The position numbers and the translations under genes were made by a program. Shown here piece by piece: positions 1-10,900 of a stretch of DNA of 64,000 nt. This DNA is from Acrocarpospora pleiomorpha. GTDB lineage: Bacteria > Actinomycetota > Actinomycetes > Streptosporangiales > Streptosporangiaceae. A model generated the notes under the pieces. The model had not been told where the DNA came from and made no database searches. It saw only the letters and a list, made by a program, of their open reading frames with translations. The DNA lies in NCBI RefSeq assembly GCF_009687885.1, contig NZ_BLAF01000036.1:1-64000 (forward strand). The letters are read 5' to 3'. Numbering within the stretch: the first letter of the stretch is position 1; each line of letters starts with the position of its first letter.

Positions 1-1937
1 AGCGCGATCTCCAGCGCGAACAACGCCGGCTGCGCCCACCCGGTCTGATCCAACGCCGCCGCTTCCGCCGTACCCGGCTCCGCGAACAGCACCTCACGCA
101 GCGGCCCGTCCAGCAACGGGTCAAGCCCGGCGATCACCTCATCCAACGCCCGCGCGAACACCGGGAAACGGTCATACAGCTCCCGGCCCATCCCCGCCCG
201 CTGACTGCCCTGACCCGTGAACAACACCGCCAGCTGCGGCTCCGCCCCGGCCACCCCGCGCACCACACCGGCAGCCGGACGGTCCTCGGCAACGGCCCGC
301 AACCCGGCCAGCGCACCCTCACGGTCACCGGCTACCACCACCGCCCGGTGCTCGAAAACCGACCGCGTCGCAGCCAGCGAGAACGCCGTGTCGGCCAGCC
401 CGGCCTCAGGCGCACCGCCCAGGTACGACACCAGCCGCCCGGCTTGCGCGCGCAACGCCTGATCGGTCCGGCCCGAGATCAGCAGCGGCACCGACGACCC
501 ACCGACCACCACGGGCGCCGGGTGCTCGTACGCGGTCTCCGCACTCTGCTCGATTGGACTCTGCTCGATGATCACGTGGGCGTTGGTGCCGCTGATCCCG
601 AACGACGACACCGCGGCCCTGCGCGGGTGGCCGGTCCCCGGCCACCCAACCGGCTCGGTCACCAGCTCGACCGCGCCGGAGGCCCAGTCCACATGCGAAG
701 ACGGCGCATCCACATGCAACGTGCGCGGCACCACACCCTCGCGCATCGCCATAACCATCTTGATCACACCCGCCACGCCCGCCGCGGCCTGCGTGTGACC
801 GATGTTCGACTTGATCGAACCCAGCAGCACGGGCCGATCCCGCGGCCGGTCCTGCCCGTAGGTGGCCAGCAGGGCCTGCGCCTCGATCGGGTCGCCCAGC
901 GACGTCCCGGTACCGTGCGCCTCGACCACGTCGACATCCGCGTAGGACAACCCCGCCCCGGCCAGCGCCTGCCGGATCACCCGCTCCTGTGAAGGTCCGT
1001 TGGGCGCCGACAGGCCGTTGGAAGCGCCGTCCTGGTTGACCGCGCTGCCCCGCAGCACCGCGAGCACCCGGTGACCCAGCCGCCGCGCGTCCGACAGCCG
1101 CTCCACCACCAGGACGCCGGCGCCCTCCGCCCAGACGGTGCCGTCGGCCGCCGCCGCGAACGACTTGCACCGGCCGTCCGACGCCAGGCCCCGCTGCCTG
1201 CTGAACTCCACGAACATGCCGGGGTTGGCCATCACCGTGACGCCGCCGGCCAGGGCCAGGGAGCACTCCCCCGCCAGCAGGGCACGGGCCGCCTGGTGCA
1301 ATGCGACCAGGGACGAGGAACAGGCGGTGTCCACGGTGACCGCGGGCCCCTCCAGGCCCAGCGCGTAAGCCACGCGCCCGGACACGACGCTGGCGGTGGT
1401 GCCGGTCAGCAGGTGCCCCTCGAATCCCTCGGGGGCGGCGTGCAGCGGCGCGGCGTAGTCCTGCGCGATCGCTCCGACGAACACACCGGTACGGCTGCCG
1501 CGCAGCGAGCGCGGGTCGATCCCGGCCCGCTCCACCGCCTCCCACGACGTCTCCAGCAGCAACCGCTGCTGCGGATCCATCGCCAGCGCCTCACGCGGCG
1601 AAATCCCGAAGAACTCCGCGTCGAACCCCGCCGCGTCCGCCAGGAACCCGCCCACCCGCAGGTAGCTCTTCCCGACCTGATCCGGGTCGGGGTCGTACAG
1701 GCTGTCCACGTTCCAGCCCCGATCGGCCGGGAAGTCGCCGATCGCGTCGCGCTCGCCAGCCACCAGTTCCCACAGGTCCTCCGGCGAGGTCACCCCGCCG
1801 GGGTACCGGCAGGCCATGCCGACGACGGCGATGGGCTCCCTGTCGCGTTCCTCCAGGTCGCGCAGGCGCTTGCGCGTCTCGTGCAGCTCGACGGTCACCC
1901 GCCTCAGGTATTCGACGAGCTGCTCGTTGTCCGTCAT
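1..1937 (-). CDS. Modular type I PKS, 5' part only (KS and start of AT of module 2), cut by left window edge
   Basis: Extender module that should follow the loading protein. The visible 645 residues hold an N-terminal coiled-coil docking helix (begins MTDNEQLVEYL), then a KS with active-site Cys at about residue 206 (TVDTACSSS) and the His-containing EAHGTGT and KSNIGHT motifs, then the start of an AT (LFTGQGSQRAGMGREL). That AT opening matches the two malonyl-type ATs of modules D and G and not the methylmalonyl ATs, so malonyl is the likely extender, but the specificity motifs lie outside the window. ATG 1937 is preferred because it aligns exactly with the MSEDRKLVEYL starts of the other PKS proteins and has GAGGAC upstream. 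An in-frame ATG at 1955 overlaps the stop of the upstream gene as ATGA, so translational coupling is possible. Same operon as the loading PKS. Confidence 0.95.
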   Translation of the reverse strand, partial: MTDNEQLVEYLRRVTVELHETRKRLRDLEERDREPIAVVGMACRYPGGVTSPEDLWELVAGERDAIGDFPADRGWNVDSLYDPDPDQVGKSYLRVGGFLADAAGFDAEFFGISPREALAMDPQQRLLLETSWEAVERAGIDPRSLRGSRTGVFVGAIAQDYAAPLHAAPEGFEGHLLTGTTASVVSGRVAYALGLEGPAVTVDTACSSSLVALHQAARALLAGECSLALAGGVTVMANPGMFVEFSRQRGLASDGRCKSFAAAADGTVWAEGAGVLVVERLSDARRLGHRVLAVLRGSAVNQDGASNGLSAPNGPSQERVIRQALAGAGLSYADVDVVEAHGTGTSLGDPIEAQALLATYGQDRPRDRPVLLGSIKSNIGHTQAAAGVAGVIKMVMAMREGVVPRTLHVDAPSSHVDWASGAVELVTEPVGWPGTGHPRRAAVSSFGISGTNAHVIIEQSPIEQSAETAYEHPAPVVVGGSSVPLLISGRTDQALRAQAGRLVSYLGGAPEAGLADTAFSLAATRSVFEHRAVVVAGDREGALAGLRAVAEDRPAAGVVRGVAGAEPQLAVLFTGQGSQRAGMGRELYDRFPVFARALDEVIAGLDPLLDGPLREVLFAEPGTAEAAALDQTGWAQPALFALEIA

Positions 1938-1951
1938 CCGCGCGTCCTCAG

Positions 1952-4900
1952 TCATCCGAGTTCCTCGTCGATAAAGCTGAGCAGTTCGGCCACCGAGGCC
2001 GTCTGGAGCCGTCCGGTGACCTCGCCGTCGCCGTTGGCCGGCGGTGGCGGCACGGTCCAGGCCGCCACCTGGTCGGACAGGAGCTTGAGGCGGGCGGTGA
2101 CGTCGACGCGAAGTCCGTCGTCGGCGGGCGCGGCGGCCAGGGCGGCGGCGAGGCGGTCCAGGGCGGCCAGGACGCTCCCGCCGGGCTCGGGCGCGGCGGG
2201 CGCCAGTTCGGCGATCAGGTGCCGGGTCAGGGCCGCGGGCGTGGGGTGGTTGAACAGCAGGGCGGCGGGCAGGCGCAGGCCGGTGGCGGCGCAGAGCTGG
2301 TTGCGCAGCTCGACCGAGGTGAGCGAGTCGAAGCCCAGGTCCTTGAACGACGCGTCCACCTCGACGGCGCCCGCGGCGCCGTGCCCGAGCACGGCGGCCG
2401 ACCGGGCGCTGATCAGTTCCAGCACCGTGCGGGTGCGGGCGCCGGGGTCGAGTGTGGCCAGCCGCTCGGCGAGCGGCATCCCGGCGGCGCGGCCGGGCGA
2501 CGGCCGGGCGTGGACCTGGTGGATCGGGGGAACCAGGGCGCGCAGGACGGGCGCCGTGTCCGGCCCCGCGGCGCGTACGGCGGCGAGGTCGAGGCGGGCG
2601 GGCACGATCACCGGCTCATCCAGGGCCAGGATCCGGTCGAACAGGGCGAGCCCGTCGGGGACGGACAGCGGCGCCAGGCCCGCGCGGGCCATCCGGGAGC
2701 GGTCGGCGTCGCCGAGCGTGGTGGTCATGCCCTCGGTCCACGGTCCCCAGGCCAGGGCGGTCGTGGGGAGCCCGTGCGCGCGCCGGTGCCGGGCCAGGGC
2801 TTCCAGGAAGGCGTTGGCCGCCGCGTACGAGGCCTGGCCCGCGCCGCCGAGCGTGGCCATCACCGAGGAGTACAGCACGAGGGCGGGCGCGTCCGCGTCG
2901 CGCGTGGCGCGGTGCAGGTTGAGCGCGCCGTCCACCTTGGGGCGGAGCACGGCGTCCAGGCGCTCGGCGGTGAGCCCGGTGACGGTGGCGTCGTCCAGCA
3001 CGGCGGCGGCGTGGACGACGACGGCGGGCCGGTGCTCGGCCAGGAGCGCCCCGACGGCGCCGGCGTCGGTGACGTCGCAGGCCGCGACGGTGATCCTCGG
3101 GCCGAGGCCGGGTATCTCCTGGCCGCCGCGCCCGGCCAGCACCACCCGGCCCACGTCGTGGCGGTCGATCAGGTGCCGGGCGAGCGCGCGGCCGAGCGCG
3201 CCGGTGCCGCCGGTGATCAGGACCGTGTCGCGGGGTCCTGGCCGGACGGGCATGGTGAGCGCGACCTTGCCCACGTGCCGGGCCTGGCTCAGGTGCCGGA
3301 ACGCGTCGGGGGCGCGGCGCAGGTCCCAGGTGGCCACGGGCAGCGGGGCCAGCTCGCCACGCTCGAACAACGCCAGCACCTCGCGCAGCAGGCGGCCGAG
3401 GTGGCCGGGGTCCAGGTCCAGCAGGTCGAACGCCTGGTAGCGCAGGTGCGGGTACCGGTGGGGGTCGCGGATGTCGGTCTTGCCCATCTCCACGAACCGG
3501 CCGCCGGGGCGCAGCAGCCGCAGCGAGGCGTCCACCAGTTCACCGGCGAGGGAGTTGAGCACCACGTCCACGTCCCGGCCGCCGAAGTGGCGCTCGAACT
3601 CGGCGGTGCGCGAGGAGGCCAGGTTCGAGCCGGGCACGCCCAGGGCACGCACCTGGTCCCACTTGCCGGGGCTCGCGGTGGCGAGCACATTCGCGCCGAG
3701 GCGCCGGGCGATCTGGACCGCGGCCATGCCGACGCCGCCCGCCGCCGAGTGGATCAGCACGGTCTCCCCCGCGCGCAGCCCGGCCAGTTCCACCAGCGCG
3801 TGGTAGGCGGTGAGGAAGACGATGGGCGTGGTGGCGGCCAAGGCGTAGGACCATCCGTCCGGGATGGGGGCGAGCGCGCGCTCGTCAGCCACCGCGGTGG
3901 TGGCGAAGGCGTGGGAGAACACACCCATCACCCGGTCGCCGGGCGCGTACTCGGTCACCCCGGGACCGGTCTCGGCGACCACGCCCGCCGCTTCCAGGCC
4001 CAGGGCGCCTCCGCCACCGCCGGGGTAGAGGCCGAGCGTGATCATCACGTCGCGAAAGTTGACCCCGGCCGCGCGAACGTCCACGCGCACCTGGCCGGGG
4101 GCGAGCGGCGCGCCGGGATCCGCGACGAGGGACAGGCCGTCCAGGGTGCCGCCCCCGTCCTGGGAGAGCCGCCAGTGGGCGGCCCCGCCGGGCGGGAGCA
4201 GGTGGCGGGAGGCACGGGCGAGCCTGGGCACACGGGCCGTCCCCGCGCGCAGCGCGAGCTGGGGCTCCCCGGTCGCCACGGCGGCGGCGAGCGCGTGCTC
4301 GGACGCCTCGTGGCCGTCGCTGTCCACCAGGACGATCCTGCCAGGGTGCTCGGTCTGGGCCGAGCGCGCCAGGCCCCACACGGCCGCCGCCGCGGGATCG
4401 GCCGGGTGCTCGCGGTCATCCACGGCGACGGCGCCGCCGGTCACCAGCACCAGGGGCCGCTCATCAGCGCCCGCCACGGCGTCGCGGACGAGAGCCAGGC
4501 CCCGGTGCACGATCTCGCGCACGGAAGCGGCCGTCGGCTCGTCCTCGCCAGTGGAATCGCTGGTGGACAGACGCACGATCCGGGGCGCGGGCGCTTCGCC
4601 GGGGGTCAACGGCAGTTCAGGCCACTCCACGGTGAACATCGAGTCGGCGAACCTCGAGTCGGCGCGCACGCCGGACGGCGCGACGGGGCGCAGCACCAGC
4701 GAGCCGATCACCGCGACCGGGTGTCCCTGCCCGTCGGCCAGCGTGACCGAGAAGGATCCCGCTCCCGAGGACGTGACCTCGACGCGCGCTTCGCGCGCGT
4801 CGACGCGGTGCAGCGACACGTCCTCGAAGACGAAGGGCACCACGGGCTCCCCCGAATCGCCGGCGGCCAGGACCGCCGCGTGCAGCGCGGCGTCCAGCAG

Positions 4901-7900
4901 GGCCGGGTGCAGGCCGAACCCGGACCCGCCCAGACCGGAAGGCAGCGCCACCTCGGCGTGCGCGGTCCCGCCGTCGAGGGTGACGGCGCGCAGGCCGCGA
5001 AAGGCCGGGCCGTAGTCGTAGCCGCGCGCGGCGAGCCGGCGGTACGCCTCCGCCGCGTCGATCCCTGACACCCCCTCGGGCGGGACCCGCCGCTCCTGAG
5101 CGGAGGGCTCATCCGGGGCGAGCGTCCCGGTGGCGTGCCTGGTCCACGGGTCGTCCTGGCCGTGCCGGGCATACCAGGCGATGCGACGCCTGCCGTCGGC
5201 GTCGGCCGCGCCCACCGCGAGCTGGATCGCCGATTCGCCGTCGCCGGGCAGCGGAAGGGGCGCCTCCAGGGTGAGCTCGGCCACCCGGGGGCAGCCGAGC
5301 CTGGCGCCCGCGTACAGGGCCGACTCCAACATCGCGGCGCCCGGCAGCAGCGCCACGCCGCCCACCACGTGGTCGGCCAGCCAGGGGTGGGCCCGGCGCG
5401 AGAGCGTGCCGGTGAACAGGGTCTCGCCGGTGGCGGCGGACGGCACGGGATCGCCGAGGAAGGGGTGCGCGTCCGTCGCGCCGCCGGGCGCCAGCCAGTA
5501 GCGCCGCCGCTGGAACGCGTAGGTCGGCAGGTCCACGCGGCGAGCGGCCGGAAACAGACTCCGCCATCGCACCGGCGTGCCGTGCACGTAGAGCCGGGCG
5601 GCGGCGGTGAGCGCCGTGGCTTCCTCGCCGCGGTCCTTGCGCAGGATGGGGAAGGCGGCCGGACCCGGCGGCTCACCGGAATCCTGGTCAACCGAGAGGT
5701 TCTGGTGGACGAGTGCCGACAGCCCGCCGTCCGGGCCGAGTTCCAGGAACGTCCTGGCCCCCGCCGAGGCGGCGGCGCGCACCGCGGCGGCGAAACGCAC
5801 CGGGCGCACGACGTGGTCCACCCAGTACTCAGGCGAGCACAGGTACGCGGCGTCCACCGGCTCGCCGGTCACGGTGGAGATGATCGGCAGGCTCGGCTCG
5901 TGGAAGGTCAGCCCCCCGACGACCTTCCAGAACTCCGCCAGCATCGGCTCCATCAGCGGCGAGTGGAACGCGTGGCTCACCCGCAGGCGGGTGGCCTTGC
6001 CGAAGTGCGCGGCGGTGCGCAGGACGGCGTCGCCGTCCCCGGCGATCACGACGGAGGACGGCCCGTTCACCGCGGCGATGACGGCTCCGTCCTCCAGCAG
6101 CGGCTCCACCTCCGCCTCACTGGCCAGGACCGACACCATGGCCCCGCCCTCGGGCAGGCGCTGCATCAGGCGGCCCCGGGCCGCGACCAGCGTGCAGGCG
6201 TCGTCCAGGGAGAGCACACCGGCCACGTGGGCGGCGGCGATCTCGCCGATCGAGTGCCCCACCAGCAGGTCCGGCGTCACGCCCCAGGACTCCAGCAGAC
6301 GGAACAGAGCGACCTCAATGGCGAAGAGCGCCGGCTGGGCGAACTCGGTGCGGTCCAGCGGCACCGGATCCGTACCGAACATCACCTCGCGCGGCGGCCG
6401 CTCCAGCTCGCCGGCCAGCCGCGCGAGAACATCGTCGAGTGCGCGGGCGAACACCGGGAACCGGGCGGCGAGCTCGCGGCCCATCCCGATCCGCTGCGCG
6501 CCCTGTCCCGCGAACAGCACCGCCAGTGCCCCTGGCCGGCCGGCGACACCGCGTGCCGCCTCGGCCACACCGTCAGCGGTGGCCAGGAGCACCGCCCGGT
6601 GGGCGAATTCCGAGCGTGCCGTCACCAGCGAGTAGCCGACGTCCGCCGGATCGGCTCCGCTCTCGGCCAGGAACGACGTCAGCCGGTCGATCTGGGCGCC
6701 GAGCGCCGCCTCGCTCTTGCCGGTGACCACGCAGGGCACCACGGCGGGAGCCGAGGAAGGGGGCGGCCCGGACTCGGGGTCCTGAGCCTGCTCGATGATC
6801 ACGTGCGCGTTGGTGCCGCTGATCCCGAACGACGACACCGCGGCCCTGCGCGGATGGCCGGTCCGCGGCCACTCCACCGGTTCCGTCACCGGCTCCACCG
6901 CGCCGGCCGACCAGTCGACCCGGGACGTGCGAGCATCGACGTGCAACGTACGCGGCACGATCCCCCGCCGCATGGCCTGCACCATCTTGATCACGCCCGC
7001 GACCCCCGCGGCCGCCTGGCTGTGACCGATGTTCGACTTGATGGACCCCAGCAGCAGCGGCCGTTCCCGGCCCTGCCCGTACGTCGCGAGCAGGGCCTGG
7101 GCCTCGATCGGGTCGCCGAGGGCGGTGCCGGTGCCGTGCGCCTCCACCACGTCCACATCCGCCGGGGCCAGGCCGGCGCCGCGCAGCGCCTGCCGGATCA
7201 CCCGCTGCTGGGAGGCGCCGCTGGGGGCGGTCAGGCCGTTGGAGGCGCCGTCGGAGTTGACGGCGGAGCCGCGGAGCACGGCGAGCACGTGGTGACCGTT
7301 GCGGCGGGCATCCGACAGCCGTTCCAGGACCAGCACGCCGACGCCCTCGGCCCAGCCCGTGCCGTCGGCGGCGTCGGCGAAAGCCTTGCACCGGCCGTCC
7401 GGGGACAGACCGCCCTGCTTGGCGAACTCCAGGAAGATGCCCGGCGTCGACAGGACGGTGACACCGCCCGCCAGCGCCAGCGAGCACTCCCCCGACCGCA
7501 GCCCCTGCGCGGCCAGGTGCAGGCCGACCAGCGACGACGAGCACGCGGTGTCCACCGTGATCGCGGGACCTTCCAGGCCCAGGGTGTACGCGACCCGGCC
7601 GGACAGGACGCTGGGCGAGGTACCCGTCAGCGTGTACCCTTCGATGTCGCCGGACGCCTCGTACATCCGGGCGCCGTAGTCCTGCGCCATCGCGCCCAGA
7701 TAGACGCCGGTCCTGGTGCCCTGCAGCGACGAGGGCGGCATCCCGGCCCGCTCCACCGCCTCCCAGGTCACCTCCAGCGCCAGCCGCTGCTGCGGCTCCA
7801 TCGCCAGCGCCTCGCGCGGCGAGATTCCGAAGAAGGCGGCGTCGAAGTCGCCCGCGTCGTAGAGGAAGCCGCCGCGAAGGTTCCTGGGGGCGGTCCCCCA

Positions 7901-10900
7901 GCCACGGTCGGCGGGCATGGCCGACACGGCGTCCGCGCCGGCGTCGACCAGCCGCCACAGGCTTTCCGGTGAGTCGATCCCGCCCGGGTAGCGGCAGGCC
8001 ATCCCGATGATCGCGATGGGCTCGTCGGCCGGGAGAGTGGAAGCCACCGGTTCCGGGAGCGGGGGGGACCCGGAACCGGTGGCGGCTGTGGACGTCAGGA
8101 AGGCGGCGAGCCTCGCCGGCGTGGGGTGGTCGAAAAGGGCGTTCGCGGTCAGCGGCAGCCCGGCGGCCGAACTGAGCTGGACCGTGAGCTCGACGAGCAT
8201 CGCGGAGTCGAAACCGAGCTCCTTGAAGGGCAGACCGAGCTCGACCCGATCCGGATCGTCAGTTCCGAGGATCGCCGCGCACGCGTCACGGACCACGTCG
8301 AGCAGGTCGGCGGGCCGCTGAACATCGTCAGGACCGGCCCCGCGATCGACGGCGGGACCGGCCGAGACCGTTTCTTTCCGCCCGCCCCGCGGGCCGGATT
8401 CTCGTGGCTCGGCCTCTTCGAGCCAGTATCGGTCACGCTGGAACGCGTACGTCGGCAGCTCGACCCGGGACGCGACGGGGATGAACCTCTCCCAGCCGAC
8501 CTCCACCCCGTTGGCGTGCAGGTCGGCGACCGAGGTGACCATACGGGAAACCCCGGCGTTGTTCCTCCTGATGGTGCAGACGGCCACCGCCGGGCGGCCG
8601 GCGGCCCGCGCGCCTTCGTGGATGCTCCCGATCAGCACCGGGTGCGAGCTCACCTCGATGAAGGCGCCGAGCCCGTCCGCCAGCATCCGCCCGACCGTGC
8701 CATGGAAGTCGACCGGCTGGCGCAGGTTGCGGTACCAGTAGTCAGCGTCGAGCTCCGCGGTGTCCATGGGGGCGCCGGTCACCGTCGAGTAGAAGGGGAT
8801 CGCCGAGCTGCGGGGCCGGATCGACGCCAGCGTCGACACCAGCTGTTCCTCGATCAGCTCGACCATGGCGCCGTGCGAGGCGTAGTCGATACTGATCCGT
8901 CGCATCCGCGCCGTATCCGCCAGTTCGGCCATCATCTCGGCCAGCGCGTCGTTGTCCCCGGACACCGCCGCGGAGGACGGATCGTTGATGACGGCGACGG
9001 ACAGGCGGCCTTCCCAGCGGGCCAGCCGCTCCTTCAGGACGTCCAGCGGCAGTCCCACGGAAACCATGCCGCCGTGGCCGGAGAGGACCTCGCCGACCAG
9101 CTTCGACCTGACGGTCACGATCCGGGCGCCGTCCTCTAACGACAGCGCGTCCGCGACGCACGCGGCGGCGACCTCGCCCAGCGAGTGGCCCACGACGGCG
9201 GCCGGTTCGACGCCGTACGACCGCCACAGCGCCGCCAGCGAGACCATGATCGCCCACAGCACCGGCTGGATCACGTCCGCGCGATCCCTGGGCGGGCTGC
9301 CGGGTTCCTCCCGGACGACGCCCATCAGCGACCAGTCGACGAAGGGCGCCAGCGCCGCCTCGCATTCCGCCATGGCGGCGGCGAACACCGGTGCGGAGTC
9401 GAGCAGCTCCACCCCCATCCCGGCCCACTGCGCCCCGTGGCCGGGGAAGACGAACACCTGATGGCCGGGGCGTTGCCAACCGAGCGCCGCCGGTGTCGTG
9501 TGCTGGCCGAGCCCGAAGACCAGCCGCATCTTGTCCAGGCGTTCCACCTGGTCGGCGAGGACGCGGTTGGAACCGGAATCGACGCCGCGCACCAGACCGG
9601 GCGCGGAGCGCCCTTCCGACAGCGCGTCCAGCCTGCGGAGCAGCTCCTCTTCCCCGTCACCGACGACGACCGCCCGATGGCGCAGGCCCGCCCGGGTCGT
9701 CACCAGCGAGTAGGCCACATCGGCGATCGACAGGTCCGCGTGTTCCCTGACGTGGCGGGCCAGCCGGGCCGCCTGGGCCCGCAGCGCGCCCTCGGTGTGG
9801 CCGGACAGCGTCCAGTACGCCGGTGACGGCGTCTCCGGCCGCTCCTGGACGCTCCCGGTGTCCGGGGAGACACGCGCCGGGGCGGAGGTCAGTACGACGT
9901 GGCAGTTGGTGCCGCCCAGTCCGAAGGACGAGACACCCGCGACGATCGGGGCGTCTTCCCCATCGCCGGCCGGCCACGGCATCGCCGACCGCACCACCCG
10001 CAGGTTCCACTCGTCGAATCGGATCGCGGGATTCGGGCTTTCGAAGTTGAGGCTCGGCGGCAGCAGCCGCCGCTCGACGGCCAGTGCGGTCTTGAGCAGG
10101 CCGACGATTCCGGCGGCACCTTCCAGGTGGCCGACATTGGTCTTCACCGATCCCACCCACAGGGGGGCGCCAGCACGCTCCGCGCCGTAGACGGCGCCGA
10201 GAGCGGTGGCTTCGGTGGGGTCGCCCACCCGGGTGCCGGTGCCGTGCAGCTCCACGTACCCGACGCTCGCCGGGTCCACGCCGGCCCGCCGGCAGGCGGA
10301 CCTCAGCACGCGTTCCTGAGCCAGGGCGCTCGGTGTGGTGAGCGCGTCGCCGGGGCCGTCGTTGTTGACCGCGCTCCCCGCGATGACGCAGTACACGTGG
10401 TCGCCGTCCGCGAGGGCGCGCGACAGCGGCTTGAGCAGGACGATGGCGCCGCCCTCACCGCGGACGTAACCGTTCGCCCGCGCGTCGAAGGTGAAGCACC
10501 TGCCGTCCGGGGACAGCGCGCCGAGTTCCGCGGCCGCCATGGCGCTCTCCGCGGCCAGGTTGAGCTGGACCCCACCCGCGAGGGCCATGCTGGACTCGCC
10601 GCTGCGGATGCTCTCGCAGGCCAGGTGCACCGCCACCAGCGACGACGACTGGCCGGTGTCCACCGCCACGCTCGGTCCTGTCAGGGCGAGGAAGTGCGAT
10701 ACGCGGTTGGCGAGGATGCTGCGGTTGACGCCGGTAAGCGAGTGATGGCCGATTCCCGCCGCTCCGGCCTGACGGCTCAGCAGCGCGTAGTCGTCGGCCG
10801 TCGCACCGAGGAACACGCCGACGTCGGCCCCGCGGACCTGGGCGGACGCGATACGCGCGTTCTCCAGAGCCTCCCAGCTGAGTTCCAGAGTCAGCCGCTG

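Noticed and set aside
10649..10651. Gln in the first KS as a sequencing error for Cys
   Set aside because: The codon is CAG; a change to Cys would need more than one base, and KSQ is the expected form in a loading module that also lacks a docking helix.
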